From positions 1-64,000 of the forward strand of contig CAVXVR010000003.1 in assembly GCA_963765285.1 (NCBI GenBank): a stretch of 64,000 nucleotides of DNA, in the 5' to 3' direction. The translations under genes were made by a program, and so were the position numbers. Below the pieces are notes generated by a model that was not told where the DNA came from, searched no databases, and was given only the letters and a program-made list of their open reading frames with translations. The stretch comes from CAVWZH01 sp963765285. GTDB taxonomy: Bacteria; Acidobacteriota; Terriglobia; Terriglobales; Acidobacteriaceae. Shown piece after piece: positions 41,301 to 47,704 of the stretch (positions are counted from its first letter, which is position 1; every line of letters starts with the position of its first letter).

Positions 41301-41804
41301 GGGAAGCTGGAGGTCTCCAGTGACGGCGAGGCCGGAGTTTGCGCCGACCATCTGCATCCGCAAAACCGAGGATTGATCGTGGGTGGGAGCTTGGGAGCCG
41401 GGAACCGAAGACCGGAGAGCCAACACAGCTTCATCCGCGGTAAGAAACAAGCCATAGCCCGAACCGCGCGCCAGGTACTTCACCTTCCGGTTGGTTTGAC
41501 CCTGGTTGGCCTCGAAAACCATGGGGAGCTGACCATAGGCCAGGCGGATATTTGGATTTCCCGGGTTTGACCCAACTGGACTCGAATGGACAGAAAATAG
41601 GTTGGTCGCGACGGCGCCAGCGGGCTTGAATTGGGATAGTGGGTTGCCGAAGCGAAGCATGGCCACGCTGAGCGCCGCCAGTAGCGCAAGCGCCAGCCCT
41701 GCCCGGCCCCGCCACAAACTTTTACCCAACCCACGGCAAATCAATCTCACAAGCTCCTCCGAATGTCCCGCTGTGATGGATGAGGTAGAAGAAACGGTGC
41801 ACAA
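38328..41804 (-). CDS. large SBBP beta-propeller protein with C-terminal membrane anchor
   Basis: 1,158 residues. An N-terminal hydrophobic segment, a conserved N-domain (QLPMVFEANQGQTN, about 91-104), and around ten SBBP blades of the form YSTYLGG...GVAVDS...VTGSTTS..FPV (about 290-800) are followed by a DUF11-like beta domain (NNGDLIQTFTVIDTLPATG), an Ig-like domain, and two C-terminal hydrophobic segments (FVPLLGFALLGMGF, LALFLTASFSLILF). The build is typical of acidobacterial giant surface proteins. Function unknown; adhesion or sugar binding is plausible. Convergent with the transglutaminase gene, 22 bases apart. Confidence 0.83.
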   Translation of the reverse strand: MCTVSSTSSITAGHSEELVRLICRGLGKSLWRGRAGLALALLAALSVAMLRFGNPLSQFKPAGAVATNLFSVHSSPVGSNPGNPNIRLAYGQLPMVFEANQGQTNRKVKYLARGSGYGLFLTADEAVLALRSSVPGSQAPTHDQSSVLRMQMVGANSGLAVTGDLQLPGHSNYFIGNDPSRWHRDIPQFSRVRYAQIYPGVDLVYYGNQGRLEYDFEVAPGADPRQIVLRFEGSERLILQKEGDLLIGLSGGDVQLFAPRVYQEIAGRQQPISARFLLHGRQEVAFELGAYDSNRPLVIDPVLGYSSYLGGTRDEGCSAITGSGLPTAGCPGVAVDSASSIYLAGTTTSLDFPVTSAFQTCLDTPPPNPTNCPNNVNLSDIFVTKLDSTGSTILFSTYLGGSDLELSAGIAVDSGLNVDVTGSTKSGDFPVTPNAFQLTPSNVGQHVFVTQLKPTGDTLLYSTYLSGNGKESAFGVAVDFRNKIYVVGTTTSTDVPTGTTSFPSTLAGFQTCSAVDQPPAAPQCGTNRFFLSKVDPVQSGFFSLPYSTYFAGGNPNSGLTLGGGIATDTAANVYITGTTNYLRTGNALTDFPVQNAYQGCLNTPPPVPGVTQTCTNTATNTDAFVAKFNLSAPSGAQLLYSTYLGGTADDVGNGVSVDTGFTAYVTGSTTSTNFIIPAGTTPFQSAFGGQVDAYLAKFGNPCTGSTCTDLSVPLAYFTYLGGSGTDVGLAIAVDSTQNSIGGARITGYTNSDNFPLNPIVGVPIIQANRAGGTDAFVSRIDTTASTATGSGNYGTYLGGAANDFGTGIATDGPGNTYVAGETASHNFPTKNPLPPNGGGLQGNTDAFISKLTPSAALIFSPPPSVSPFPVGVGNPVNFEFSIINNGDLIQTFTVIDTLPATGATFNSASASPGTCTNTVVNLTVQCILGPLNAGQSAEVTVKLNPVAPNPPSPTSVQLTDSAQILLGNNPSIAATATVNDFNLSLSPSAPPPVVAGAPATLNVTVTPTGNIPQSVSLSCTSRLPTGALCQFPNGSSIPNLSSGAQSRELVISTTARVTTPASLWRSGKTFYAAFVPLLGFALLGMGFGGKNKQRAGFLALFLTASFSLILFQVACSSRSTSTTTTGTPAGTYSITVSATSGSAPAQAARTQQLTLTVQ

Positions 41805-42472
41805 ACAGCAGCCCGGCTCGCGTCCGCAAAGCGGCGTGCGTACTTGTCACCAGAATAGGGCAAAAGTAAATAACTACTTAAACATCTGACGGATAGACTG
41901 TCAAGCCGGGTGCGCCGTCGGTAGTGGTGCAGTTCAAATCAACTCCTTACCCTTGTCATTTCGACAAGGAGCGTAGCGACGAGGAGGAATCTGCTTTCCT
42001 GGACAGCATTACGAAGCTGTCGGCCAATAACAGATTCCTCCTCTTCGCTACGCGAATCGCCGGAATAACAAATCTAATTTATCCAAACTGCACCGCCGCC
42101 GCACCGTCCGCCACGTGTCCCCGAATGTCTAGGATGCGCGCAGCGCGACGCGGAGATGCCGGGGCGGTGACAAAACTATAGAGTCGGTTGCGCGCGGAAA
42201 ATGCGGGGCCGCCCTCGCCTCGTTGTTTTTGCTCGACGTCTAGGCCCCGGGTCTCGCACCAACGGCCAGACCCGGGGCACCCGGCATTCGGGGCGCGAAG
42301 CCGAAGCCCCCTTGGCGGAAAACGTTAACCGATGCAGTTCCCCTACGAATCTTTGGACTTGCAAACGGCCAGAGGCTAAGTAACTCTTGGCGAAAGGGAT
42401 AGCAAGTTTTCCCGCAAGCAGTTTCTGGGCGCGTTGGGGCAGGCCGGAACTTCGCGTCAGGATTTGCGGCCC
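41805..42472. other. 668-base divergent spacer with two inverted repeats
   Basis: Separates the SBBP gene (minus) from a PilZ gene (plus). It holds a 23-bp nearly perfect inverted repeat at 41971-41993 / 42031-42053 (22 of 23 match, 37-base loop), and a second hairpin GCCCCGGGTCT / AGACCCGGGGC at 42244-42254 / 42268-42278. Frames seen here translate these repeats and do not look like genes. Promoters for both neighbours should lie here but none is clear. Confidence 0.6.
41971..42053. repeat. palindromic intergenic repeat (GCGTAGCGA...GGAATCTG type)
   Basis: Arms GCGTAGCGACGAGGAGGAATCTG-like and its inverse differ at one base. The left arm is preceded by CATTTCGACAAGGA. In several bacterial phyla very similar text occurs scattered in spacers and is mistranslated as short proteins, so this looks like a REP-type element (family knowledge, not checked here). 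I quote it as two halves: GCGTAGCGACG and AGGAGGAATCTG. Confidence 0.6.
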
Positions 42473-42850
42473 ATGCTGATGACCACAAACGGAACGATGG
42501 CGGGACCGCCGCAGGAACGGCGCACCATGCGCCGATTCGACATGCGTTTGGCTGCTTCGGTGAGGATCCCCGGAGGCGGCGAGTTTGCGACCGAGACACA
42601 GAACGTGAGCGCGCGGGGCGTCTTCTTTTATCTCGACCGGCCACTGGTGGAGGGTGCACGTATTGAAGTGACCATGACGTTTCCGCCGCACATCACTCTG
42701 ACCGACCCGGTGCGAGTGCGGTTTGTGGCGCGAGTGATCCGGGTGGAAGCGCCACTTCCAATTTCTCGGAGCGGGGTCGCAGCCATGATCGAGGAGTATG
42801 AGTTTCTGCGGTCGACTACCGGTGCGGACCACATTCAGGAATTGAATTAG
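42473..42850 (+). CDS. PilZ-domain protein
   Basis: 125 residues. RRFDMR (RxxxR) and NVSARG (NxSxxG) signatures of c-di-GMP binding are both present. Start at ATG 42473 (AGGA ten bases upstream); the frame is open to 42434. A longer minus-strand frame over the same stretch has no family signature. It is the second PilZ protein of the window and stands alone between spacers rich in repeats. Confidence 0.75.
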   Translation: MLMTTNGTMAGPPQERRTMRRFDMRLAASVRIPGGGEFATETQNVSARGVFFYLDRPLVEGARIEVTMTFPPHITLTDPVRVRFVARVIRVEAPLPISRSGVAAMIEEYEFLRSTTGADHIQELN

Positions 42851-42889
42851 GGCGCTGTTGCGCTTGGCTGGCGGAGACGGTTGTTCTTT

Positions 42890-42968
42890 CGTCCCTCCGG
42901 GACTCACTCATCTTCTGCCGCACCCAGGGCTTACGCCCTGGGCTGTATTCTTACGCCGCTCCGCGGCT
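42890..42968. repeat. intergenic repeat with CCCAGGGC hairpin
   Basis: Consists of a small GTCCC-TCC-GGGAC hairpin, an 8-bp perfect hairpin CCCAGGGC (42923-42930) / GCCCTGGG (42935-42942) with loop TTAC, and GCCGCTCCGCGGC at the end. The same kind of element is scattered in many acidobacterial and planctomycete spacers (known from experience, not searched). It lies between the convergent PilZ gene and ccmD, so it may serve both as terminator. Confidence 0.55.
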
Positions 42969-42983
42969 ATTTTTCGTCGCCTG

Positions 42984-43103
42984 CTAGTTCTTCTTCAGGT
43001 CTTCGATCTCTTTTCGCAAACGCTTGTATCGCCGGACAAGTGTGGCCAGGTATGTGATGTGGATGATCCAGGTGGCGGCGTAAGCAGCATAGAGGAAGTT
43101 CAT
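42984..43103 (-). CDS. ccmD: CcmD-like small membrane protein (39 residues)
   Basis: Short open frame read directly: MNFLYAAYAATWIIHITYLA followed by a basic/charged tail ending EIEDLKKN. One membrane helix followed by RRYKRLRKEIEDL is the usual CcmD layout. Its ATG overlaps the ccmC stop as ATGA. CcmD helps the CcmABC transporter release haem-loaded CcmE. Position at the end of ccmABC supports the call strongly; the sequence alone would be too short. Confidence 0.8.
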   Translation of the reverse strand: MNFLYAAYAATWIIHITYLATLVRRYKRLRKEIEDLKKN

Positions 43104-43789
43104 CGGGAGCCTCCGGGGGCGACCAGCGACTGCTCAGCCTGCGCCTGTTCCACTTCCCTTTGGACAATTTCCAGCCGGTAGCGGGACCAACACATCAGAG
43201 TGGCCAGGCAGAGGAACGCCACCCAATTGATCAGCAGGATATGCAGCATGACGGGATCGATCGATCCTCCGCCGCCGATCACCGGCTGGGGATGCTGGGT
43301 GCGGAAGATCCAGATAGAGAAGTAAACCAGCGGGACATCGAGCGCACCGAAGACGGCGAGCGCGGCGGCCAGAACTGGAGTCTGGCCGCTCGTCGAAAAA
43401 CGGCGCAGCATCAGATAGGAGATATAGATGAGCCACAACACGAGGGTAGAGGTGAGGCGAATGTCCCAGGTCCACCAGATGCCCCAAACCGGGCGCGCCC
43501 ACAGCGGGCCGGTCACCAGCACGACGGTGCAGAACACGACTCCGACTTCGGCGGTGACCAGAGCGATGATGTCGGCAACCGGATTGCGGCGAATCAAATA
43601 CGCGACCGACGCGATGAAGTTGATCAGGAAAAGCAGAAATGCCGTCCACGCCGAAGGCACGTGGTAGTAGAAAATGCGCTGCACATCGCCCATGGTCTGC
43701 TCGGTGGGCGCAACCACCAGCGCTTCATACAGAGCGTAACTCAACAGAATCGCCGTAAGAATCGCGAGAACGGGAAAAGCTTTTTTCAT
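43100..43789 (-). CDS. ccmC: haem exporter protein CcmC
   Basis: 229 residues, six membrane segments. The tryptophan-rich WWD motif WGIWWTWDIRLTS lies at about 102-114. Histidines that ligate haem are seen in YYHVPS (about 43) and MLHILLINW (about 183). CcmC loads haem onto CcmE in system I cytochrome c maturation. CcsA of system II also has a WWD domain, but the presence of CcmA, CcmB, CcmD and CcmE fixes the identity. Immediately downstream of ccmB and overlapping ccmD. Confidence 0.92.
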   Translation of the reverse strand: MKKAFPVLAILTAILLSYALYEALVVAPTEQTMGDVQRIFYYHVPSAWTAFLLFLINFIASVAYLIRRNPVADIIALVTAEVGVVFCTVVLVTGPLWARPVWGIWWTWDIRLTSTLVLWLIYISYLMLRRFSTSGQTPVLAAALAVFGALDVPLVYFSIWIFRTQHPQPVIGGGGSIDPVMLHILLINWVAFLCLATLMCWSRYRLEIVQREVEQAQAEQSLVAPGGSR

Positions 43790-43792
43790 GCG

Positions 43793-44470
43793 TCACTCGG
43801 CGTGCAGCACGGTCTCAAACAGCAACAGACAAGCTGTAGTAAACACCACATCGTAGGTGGCAAGCAATACGATCCAGAAGCGGGCGGAAAGCTCGCCCGT
43901 CAGGATGGCCGTGGTGGCATTCACCATGCCGAGAATCGCAGGAATGGAAATGGGAAAGAGCAACAACGGCAGCATGATTTCGCGGCTGCGAGTACGCAGC
44001 GACATCGCTGCGAAAAATGTGCCGTTCACCACCAGAGCCCAGGTGCCGAGTACAGCTACGGGAATCAGCTGCCAGGCGGGACCCAGCGCCCGCAGCTTGT
44101 AGAACATGATGAACAGCGGAGTCATCAGAGCTTCCAGGACGCCCACAAAAATGAAGTTGCCCAGAGCCTTGGCGAGAAAGAGAGAATTGGCCGGGGCGGG
44201 AGAAACGCGATAGGCGTCGAGCACCTGATTGCGCACTTCGCGGGCCCAGGTTTGATTCAGCGCGACCACGGCGGCAAACAGAAACGCCACCCACACCAGT
44301 CCGCCGGCAATTTGCCGGGACTCCTCCGCGTTGGGGTCGAAAGAAAAGCTGAAAACGACCACCACCAGCAGGGCGAAGAACAGCATAGCGTTGATCGCAT
44401 CTTTGGAGCGCCATTCCAGCCGGAGATCTTTGGCCAAAGTTGCGCGGGTGATGGCAGCTAGAACACTCAT
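43793..44470 (-). CDS. ccmB: haem exporter ABC permease CcmB
   Basis: 225 residues with six hydrophobic segments, length as in the family. Conserved segments: KDLRLEWRSKDAINAMLFF near the N-terminus and EVRNQVLDAYRVSP (about 78-91). It forms the membrane part of the CcmAB ATPase that frees haem-CcmE from CcmC. Its ATG overlaps the ccmA stop by four bases. Confidence 0.92.
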   Translation of the reverse strand: MSVLAAITRATLAKDLRLEWRSKDAINAMLFFALLVVVVFSFSFDPNAEESRQIAGGLVWVAFLFAAVVALNQTWAREVRNQVLDAYRVSPAPANSLFLAKALGNFIFVGVLEALMTPLFIMFYKLRALGPAWQLIPVAVLGTWALVVNGTFFAAMSLRTRSREIMLPLLLFPISIPAILGMVNATTAILTGELSARFWIVLLATYDVVFTTACLLLFETVLHAE

Positions 44471-45150
44471 TTCGCCTGCACCGGCTTCAGGTGGGGAGTT
44501 CGGTCCACGATCTGCCCAGCTTCCATCCAGATAAATTCATCGGCCGAGTTTTCAAGCAGGGCGGCCTGATGGGTCACCACGAAAATGGTCTTGCTGGAAT
44601 CTCGCATCGTGACCAACAGTGTGACCATGTCGCGCGCGGAACGGAGATCTACATTCGAGAAAGGTTCATCCAGCAAGAGAATCGCGGGATCGTGCAGGAT
44701 GGCACGGGCCAGAGAAAGCCGCTGACGCATCCCCTGGGAATATTGCGCGACCGGACGACTGAGTTGAGGATCGAGGCCGACCGCAGCGATGACTTTGGCG
44801 GAGCGCTCCGAGTCTTCGATCCCGTAGAGCTGAGCGAAGTAGCGCAGATTCTCCAATGCGTTCATCTCGTCATACAGGAGCGAGGGATGGGCCATGTAGC
44901 CGATCTGACGGCAAACTGAGCGCACGTCGGTACTGCCGCCAACCGAGATACTGCCCTGCGTCGGGCGAACAAGACCTGCGAGGGAGCGGAGCAGCGTGGT
45001 CTTCCCTGCTCCATTGTCGCCCAGGATGGCGTAAAGACGGCCGGGAGCGAATTCAGCGTTCACGCCACGCAAGGCGGCGAAACGGCCGAACTGCTTGACG
45101 AGAGTGGTGATGACGATGGGCAAGGCCGATGGTGTGTGATTCTGGCTCAC
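44467..45150 (-). CDS. ccmA: haem exporter ATP-binding protein CcmA
   Basis: 227-residue ABC ATPase. Walker A GDNGAGKTT (about 45), signature YSQGMRQR (about 137), Walker B ILLLDEPFSNVD, switch His in VVTHQ. The QGMRQR signature is typical of CcmA and related exporters. Its neighbours ccmB, ccmC and ccmD are fused into one operon by ATGA overlaps or 3-base gaps. A 179-base spacer separates it from ccmE upstream. Confidence 0.92.
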   Translation of the reverse strand: MSQNHTPSALPIVITTLVKQFGRFAALRGVNAEFAPGRLYAILGDNGAGKTTLLRSLAGLVRPTQGSISVGGSTDVRSVCRQIGYMAHPSLLYDEMNALENLRYFAQLYGIEDSERSAKVIAAVGLDPQLSRPVAQYSQGMRQRLSLARAILHDPAILLLDEPFSNVDLRSARDMVTLLVTMRDSSKTIFVVTHQAALLENSADEFIWMEAGQIVDRTPHLKPVQAK

Positions 45151-45329
45151 GTGAGATTGCGACGCCGAAATACCTTGATTCGGAGCGCAGCGAAAAATCT
45201 ATGCATTTTGTGGGGGATTTGCAAATGAGAGCTCACTCGACCGCCGACGGCGGTGGCGATGCGCGCAAGATCCCGCGCTCCGCCTGAAGAACGGCTCCGC
45301 TCGGGATGACGCCTTTAGAGAGGCAGGGT
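45151..45329. other. spacer between ccmE and ccmA
   Basis: 179 bases, with a GC-rich stretch around 45238-45260 containing CCGCCGACGGCGG (self-complementary arms CCGCC / GGCGG). No gene or clear promoter. The spacer could hold an internal promoter or an attenuating hairpin within the ccm operon. Confidence 0.35.
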
Positions 45330-45815
45330 CTAATTCGTAGCAAGAGTTGAGCCGGAGCGCAGCTCCGTCATGCTCTTGGTGGGCTCGGAGGTTGGCATAG
45401 CTCCCGGAGTGCCAGGTTTCTGCGGGGCGTACTTCGAGGCGCACTTGGCTTGCAACGCTTTGGCATGGAACACGCCATCACGGCCGAAGCTGCCGTCGGC
45501 TAGTGCCTGAGAGTTATCTTTGAAAGTGTCGGGCGGAGCTTCCGTCCCGGTATACACCACCGGGAGAGTCTGATCCTGCTCAATCAGCGTGAATTCGACG
45601 CGCGTACCATTGCGCTTGATGGAGCCGGGCTGCACATTGCCGGCAACCCGCAGACGTTTGGTGTAAACCCCATCACCCATGCCGTGCAGTTCTTTGATGG
45701 TGACGTAGTAACTCTTACTGTCCTGCACCCCTGTGTAGGCGAGAAATCCCATCGAAACCACAATCACCGTGATGGCGCTGCCGAATTTGAGATACTTGGC
45801 GGTCTGATTGGACAT
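45330..45815 (-). CDS. ccmE: haem chaperone CcmE, CxxxY variant
   Basis: 161 residues: one N-terminal membrane anchor (FGSAITVIVVSMGFLAYTGV) and an OB-fold (RLRVAGNVQPGSIKRNG, VVYTGTEAPPDTFKD, GRDGVFHAKALQAK). The haem-linking motif is CASKY (Cys125, Tyr129; codon TGC) instead of the HxxxY of E. coli. CxxxY CcmE proteins are known from archaea and some deltaproteobacteria, usually in maturation systems that lack CcmH. No ccmF, ccmG or ccmH is in this window. Holo-CcmE would deliver haem to cytochromes such as the seven-haem protein at 15.5 kb. Confidence 0.9.
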   Translation of the reverse strand: MSNQTAKYLKFGSAITVIVVSMGFLAYTGVQDSKSYYVTIKELHGMGDGVYTKRLRVAGNVQPGSIKRNGTRVEFTLIEQDQTLPVVYTGTEAPPDTFKDNSQALADGSFGRDGVFHAKALQAKCASKYAPQKPGTPGAMPTSEPTKSMTELRSGSTLATN

Positions 45816-45980
45816 ACAAGGCCCCGCGCCCTACAGAGAAGACTATCCCCTGCTGGGGAGCGGGTCAAGATGTCCAATAGGGCTGGTGCTTGGTTGATCG
45901 ACGACGCACCGTAGCGACCCACGCGAGATCTCCAGCCCCGCTGGTGAAAACGCGGGGCTTCGAGATGACTGCTCCGGCGG

Positions 45981-47417
45981 TTATAGCTTCGCGCGCAGTA
46001 CCTTGGCGACTGCGCTCACCACGCGCTTTACGTCATCTTCCGAAGTCTGCCAAGAGCAGACGCTGACGCGCATGGCGCGGCGGCCGCGCCAGGTGGTGCC
46101 CCCGAAAAAGGCTTCGCCGGATTTCAGGATGGCGGCGATCACTTCTTCCGTAGTGTGATCGTGATCCTTGTCTGTGGCGCCTGGCCTTGGATCGAGAAAA
46201 CGCACCAGCCCCTGGTTCAGAGTTGGCTCCCAGACGACCTCGGCGCCCGGCAATTTTCCAATCCCCATCACGATGGCGTGGGCGTGGTGGCAGCAGCGCT
46301 CGATCAAGTCGGCGATTCCCTGCCGGCCGAGCTGACGTATAGCTGCGTAGGTGGCGAATCCACGGGCGCGGCGCGACCATTCCGGGTTCCAATCCATTTC
46401 GTCGCGCGCGTCTGCATTGAGCGTGATATACGGGGCGCGATGGGTCAGCGATGCGCGATGAGATACGGGATCGGCGACGAAGGCGTAGCCGCAATCCTGA
46501 GGCACGTTGAGCCATTTGTGGCCGTCGGTAGCCCAGGAATCGGCCGCCTGCACGCCTTTCACGAGGTGTTGGTAGCGTGGGCTGGCGGCGGCCCACAATC
46601 CGAACGCGCCGTCCACATGAACCCACGCACCGTGAAGTTTGGCGAGCGGGATGAGTTCCTCGAAAGGATCGCAGGAGCCGCTGTTCACATCACCGGCCTG
46701 CAAAAGCACGATGGTGGGCGTGGATGGAGCCAAATTTTTCAGGGCCTGCTCCAGAACTTCCGGCTGCAGCCGCGCCTGCGCGTCGGCGGGCAGGTCGATG
46801 ACATGGCGGCGTCCCATGCCCAACAGGTGTAGGGCGCGTTCAATCGACCCGTGGCGCTCGGCCGTAGAAATGATTCGAATGGCGGGCGCGCCGTAAAGTC
46901 CGTGTTCTTCTACATCCCATCCTTGTCTGGCAAGCAAAGCGTGGCGGGCGGCGGCGAGGCAAGTAACGTGAGCCATTTGGCAGCCGGTGACCAGGGCAAA
47001 ACTTGTCTGATGGGGTAGGCTGAGAATCTGCTTCAGCCAGTTGCCCGCGACCTCTTCCGCTACGGCCGCCGCGGGCGAGGTGGCGTAGAGCGCAGCATTC
47101 TGGTCCCACGCAGCCGTCAGCCAGTCGGCGGCGAGCGCCGCGGGCACAGAACCGCCAATGACCCAACCGAAGAAGCGTCCACCGGCGGAACCCAGAAGGC
47201 CACCATCCGCGTCGCGGACCAGTTCGCTGATCACTTCCTCTGCCGGGCTACCGTTTTCGGTGAGCGGCTTGTCGAGATGCTTGCGCAGCGTGGCGAGGTC
47301 GGCAGTGGCGGCGACTGAGCGAGTATCCAGACTCTCAAGGTAGGCGACGGCGTGGTCCAGCGTGTGCGCAAGGAGTTCGCGGGTTGCCTCTTGAATCGTT
47401 GATTCAGTTTTCTGCAT
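45981..47417 (-). CDS. pyridoxal-dependent group II decarboxylase
   Basis: 478 residues, fold type I. PLP contacts: HVDGAFG (aspartate binding the pyridine nitrogen), ATDGHKWLN with the Schiff-base lysine (about 305), and GSPAEEVISELV at the N-terminus. It belongs to the pyridoxal_deC family (aromatic amino acid, tyrosine or glutamate decarboxylases); the DGHKWLN form is closest to aminotransferase-like members of uncertain substrate. Isolated from ccmE by 165 bases with no ccm link. A second member of the family lies at 61-62.4 kb. Confidence 0.85.
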   Translation of the reverse strand: MQKTESTIQEATRELLAHTLDHAVAYLESLDTRSVAATADLATLRKHLDKPLTENGSPAEEVISELVRDADGGLLGSAGGRFFGWVIGGSVPAALAADWLTAAWDQNAALYATSPAAAVAEEVAGNWLKQILSLPHQTSFALVTGCQMAHVTCLAAARHALLARQGWDVEEHGLYGAPAIRIISTAERHGSIERALHLLGMGRRHVIDLPADAQARLQPEVLEQALKNLAPSTPTIVLLQAGDVNSGSCDPFEELIPLAKLHGAWVHVDGAFGLWAAASPRYQHLVKGVQAADSWATDGHKWLNVPQDCGYAFVADPVSHRASLTHRAPYITLNADARDEMDWNPEWSRRARGFATYAAIRQLGRQGIADLIERCCHHAHAIVMGIGKLPGAEVVWEPTLNQGLVRFLDPRPGATDKDHDHTTEEVIAAILKSGEAFFGGTTWRGRRAMRVSVCSWQTSEDDVKRVVSAVAKVLRAKL

Positions 47418-47704
47418 AGGCTTTCATTCTGGGGGTTGGTGCCGGCCAGTTCTATCCGGAAGTTGCGTCCAAGCAGCGTGGGCACGACACTGCACCCGTG
47501 GTTAGATTAGGAGAGCGACGCACGGCTTCAAAATAACCGAGCTGGTAAATAAAGGAGCTAGACAGAGAGCCGCGGGTATGTTTTACGATTGTCCTGCTCG
47601 GCGAGCTAAAGCTCACACCCGGGTGCTGAGCGAAGTCGAAGGAGGCGTCCGGGCTACGTGATTCGTGGTGGCGTGGGGTGCATTCCGGTGAGCGCATCCC
47701 CGCT

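Noticed and set aside
41924..42181. 85-codon frame in the spacer
   Set aside because: Most of it is translation of the palindromic repeat at 41971-42053.
42176..42907. 243-codon minus-strand open frame
   Set aside because: Covers the PilZ gene in antisense and part of a GC-rich hairpin; no motif.
42858..43181. 107-codon frame after the PilZ gene
   Set aside because: Its start is translation of the CCCAGGGC repeat and the rest is antisense to ccmD and ccmC.
43160..44461. 433-codon plus-strand open frame
   Set aside because: Lies antisense to ccmC and ccmB, which have clear family motifs; composition is His/Gln/Arg-rich as expected of an antisense frame.
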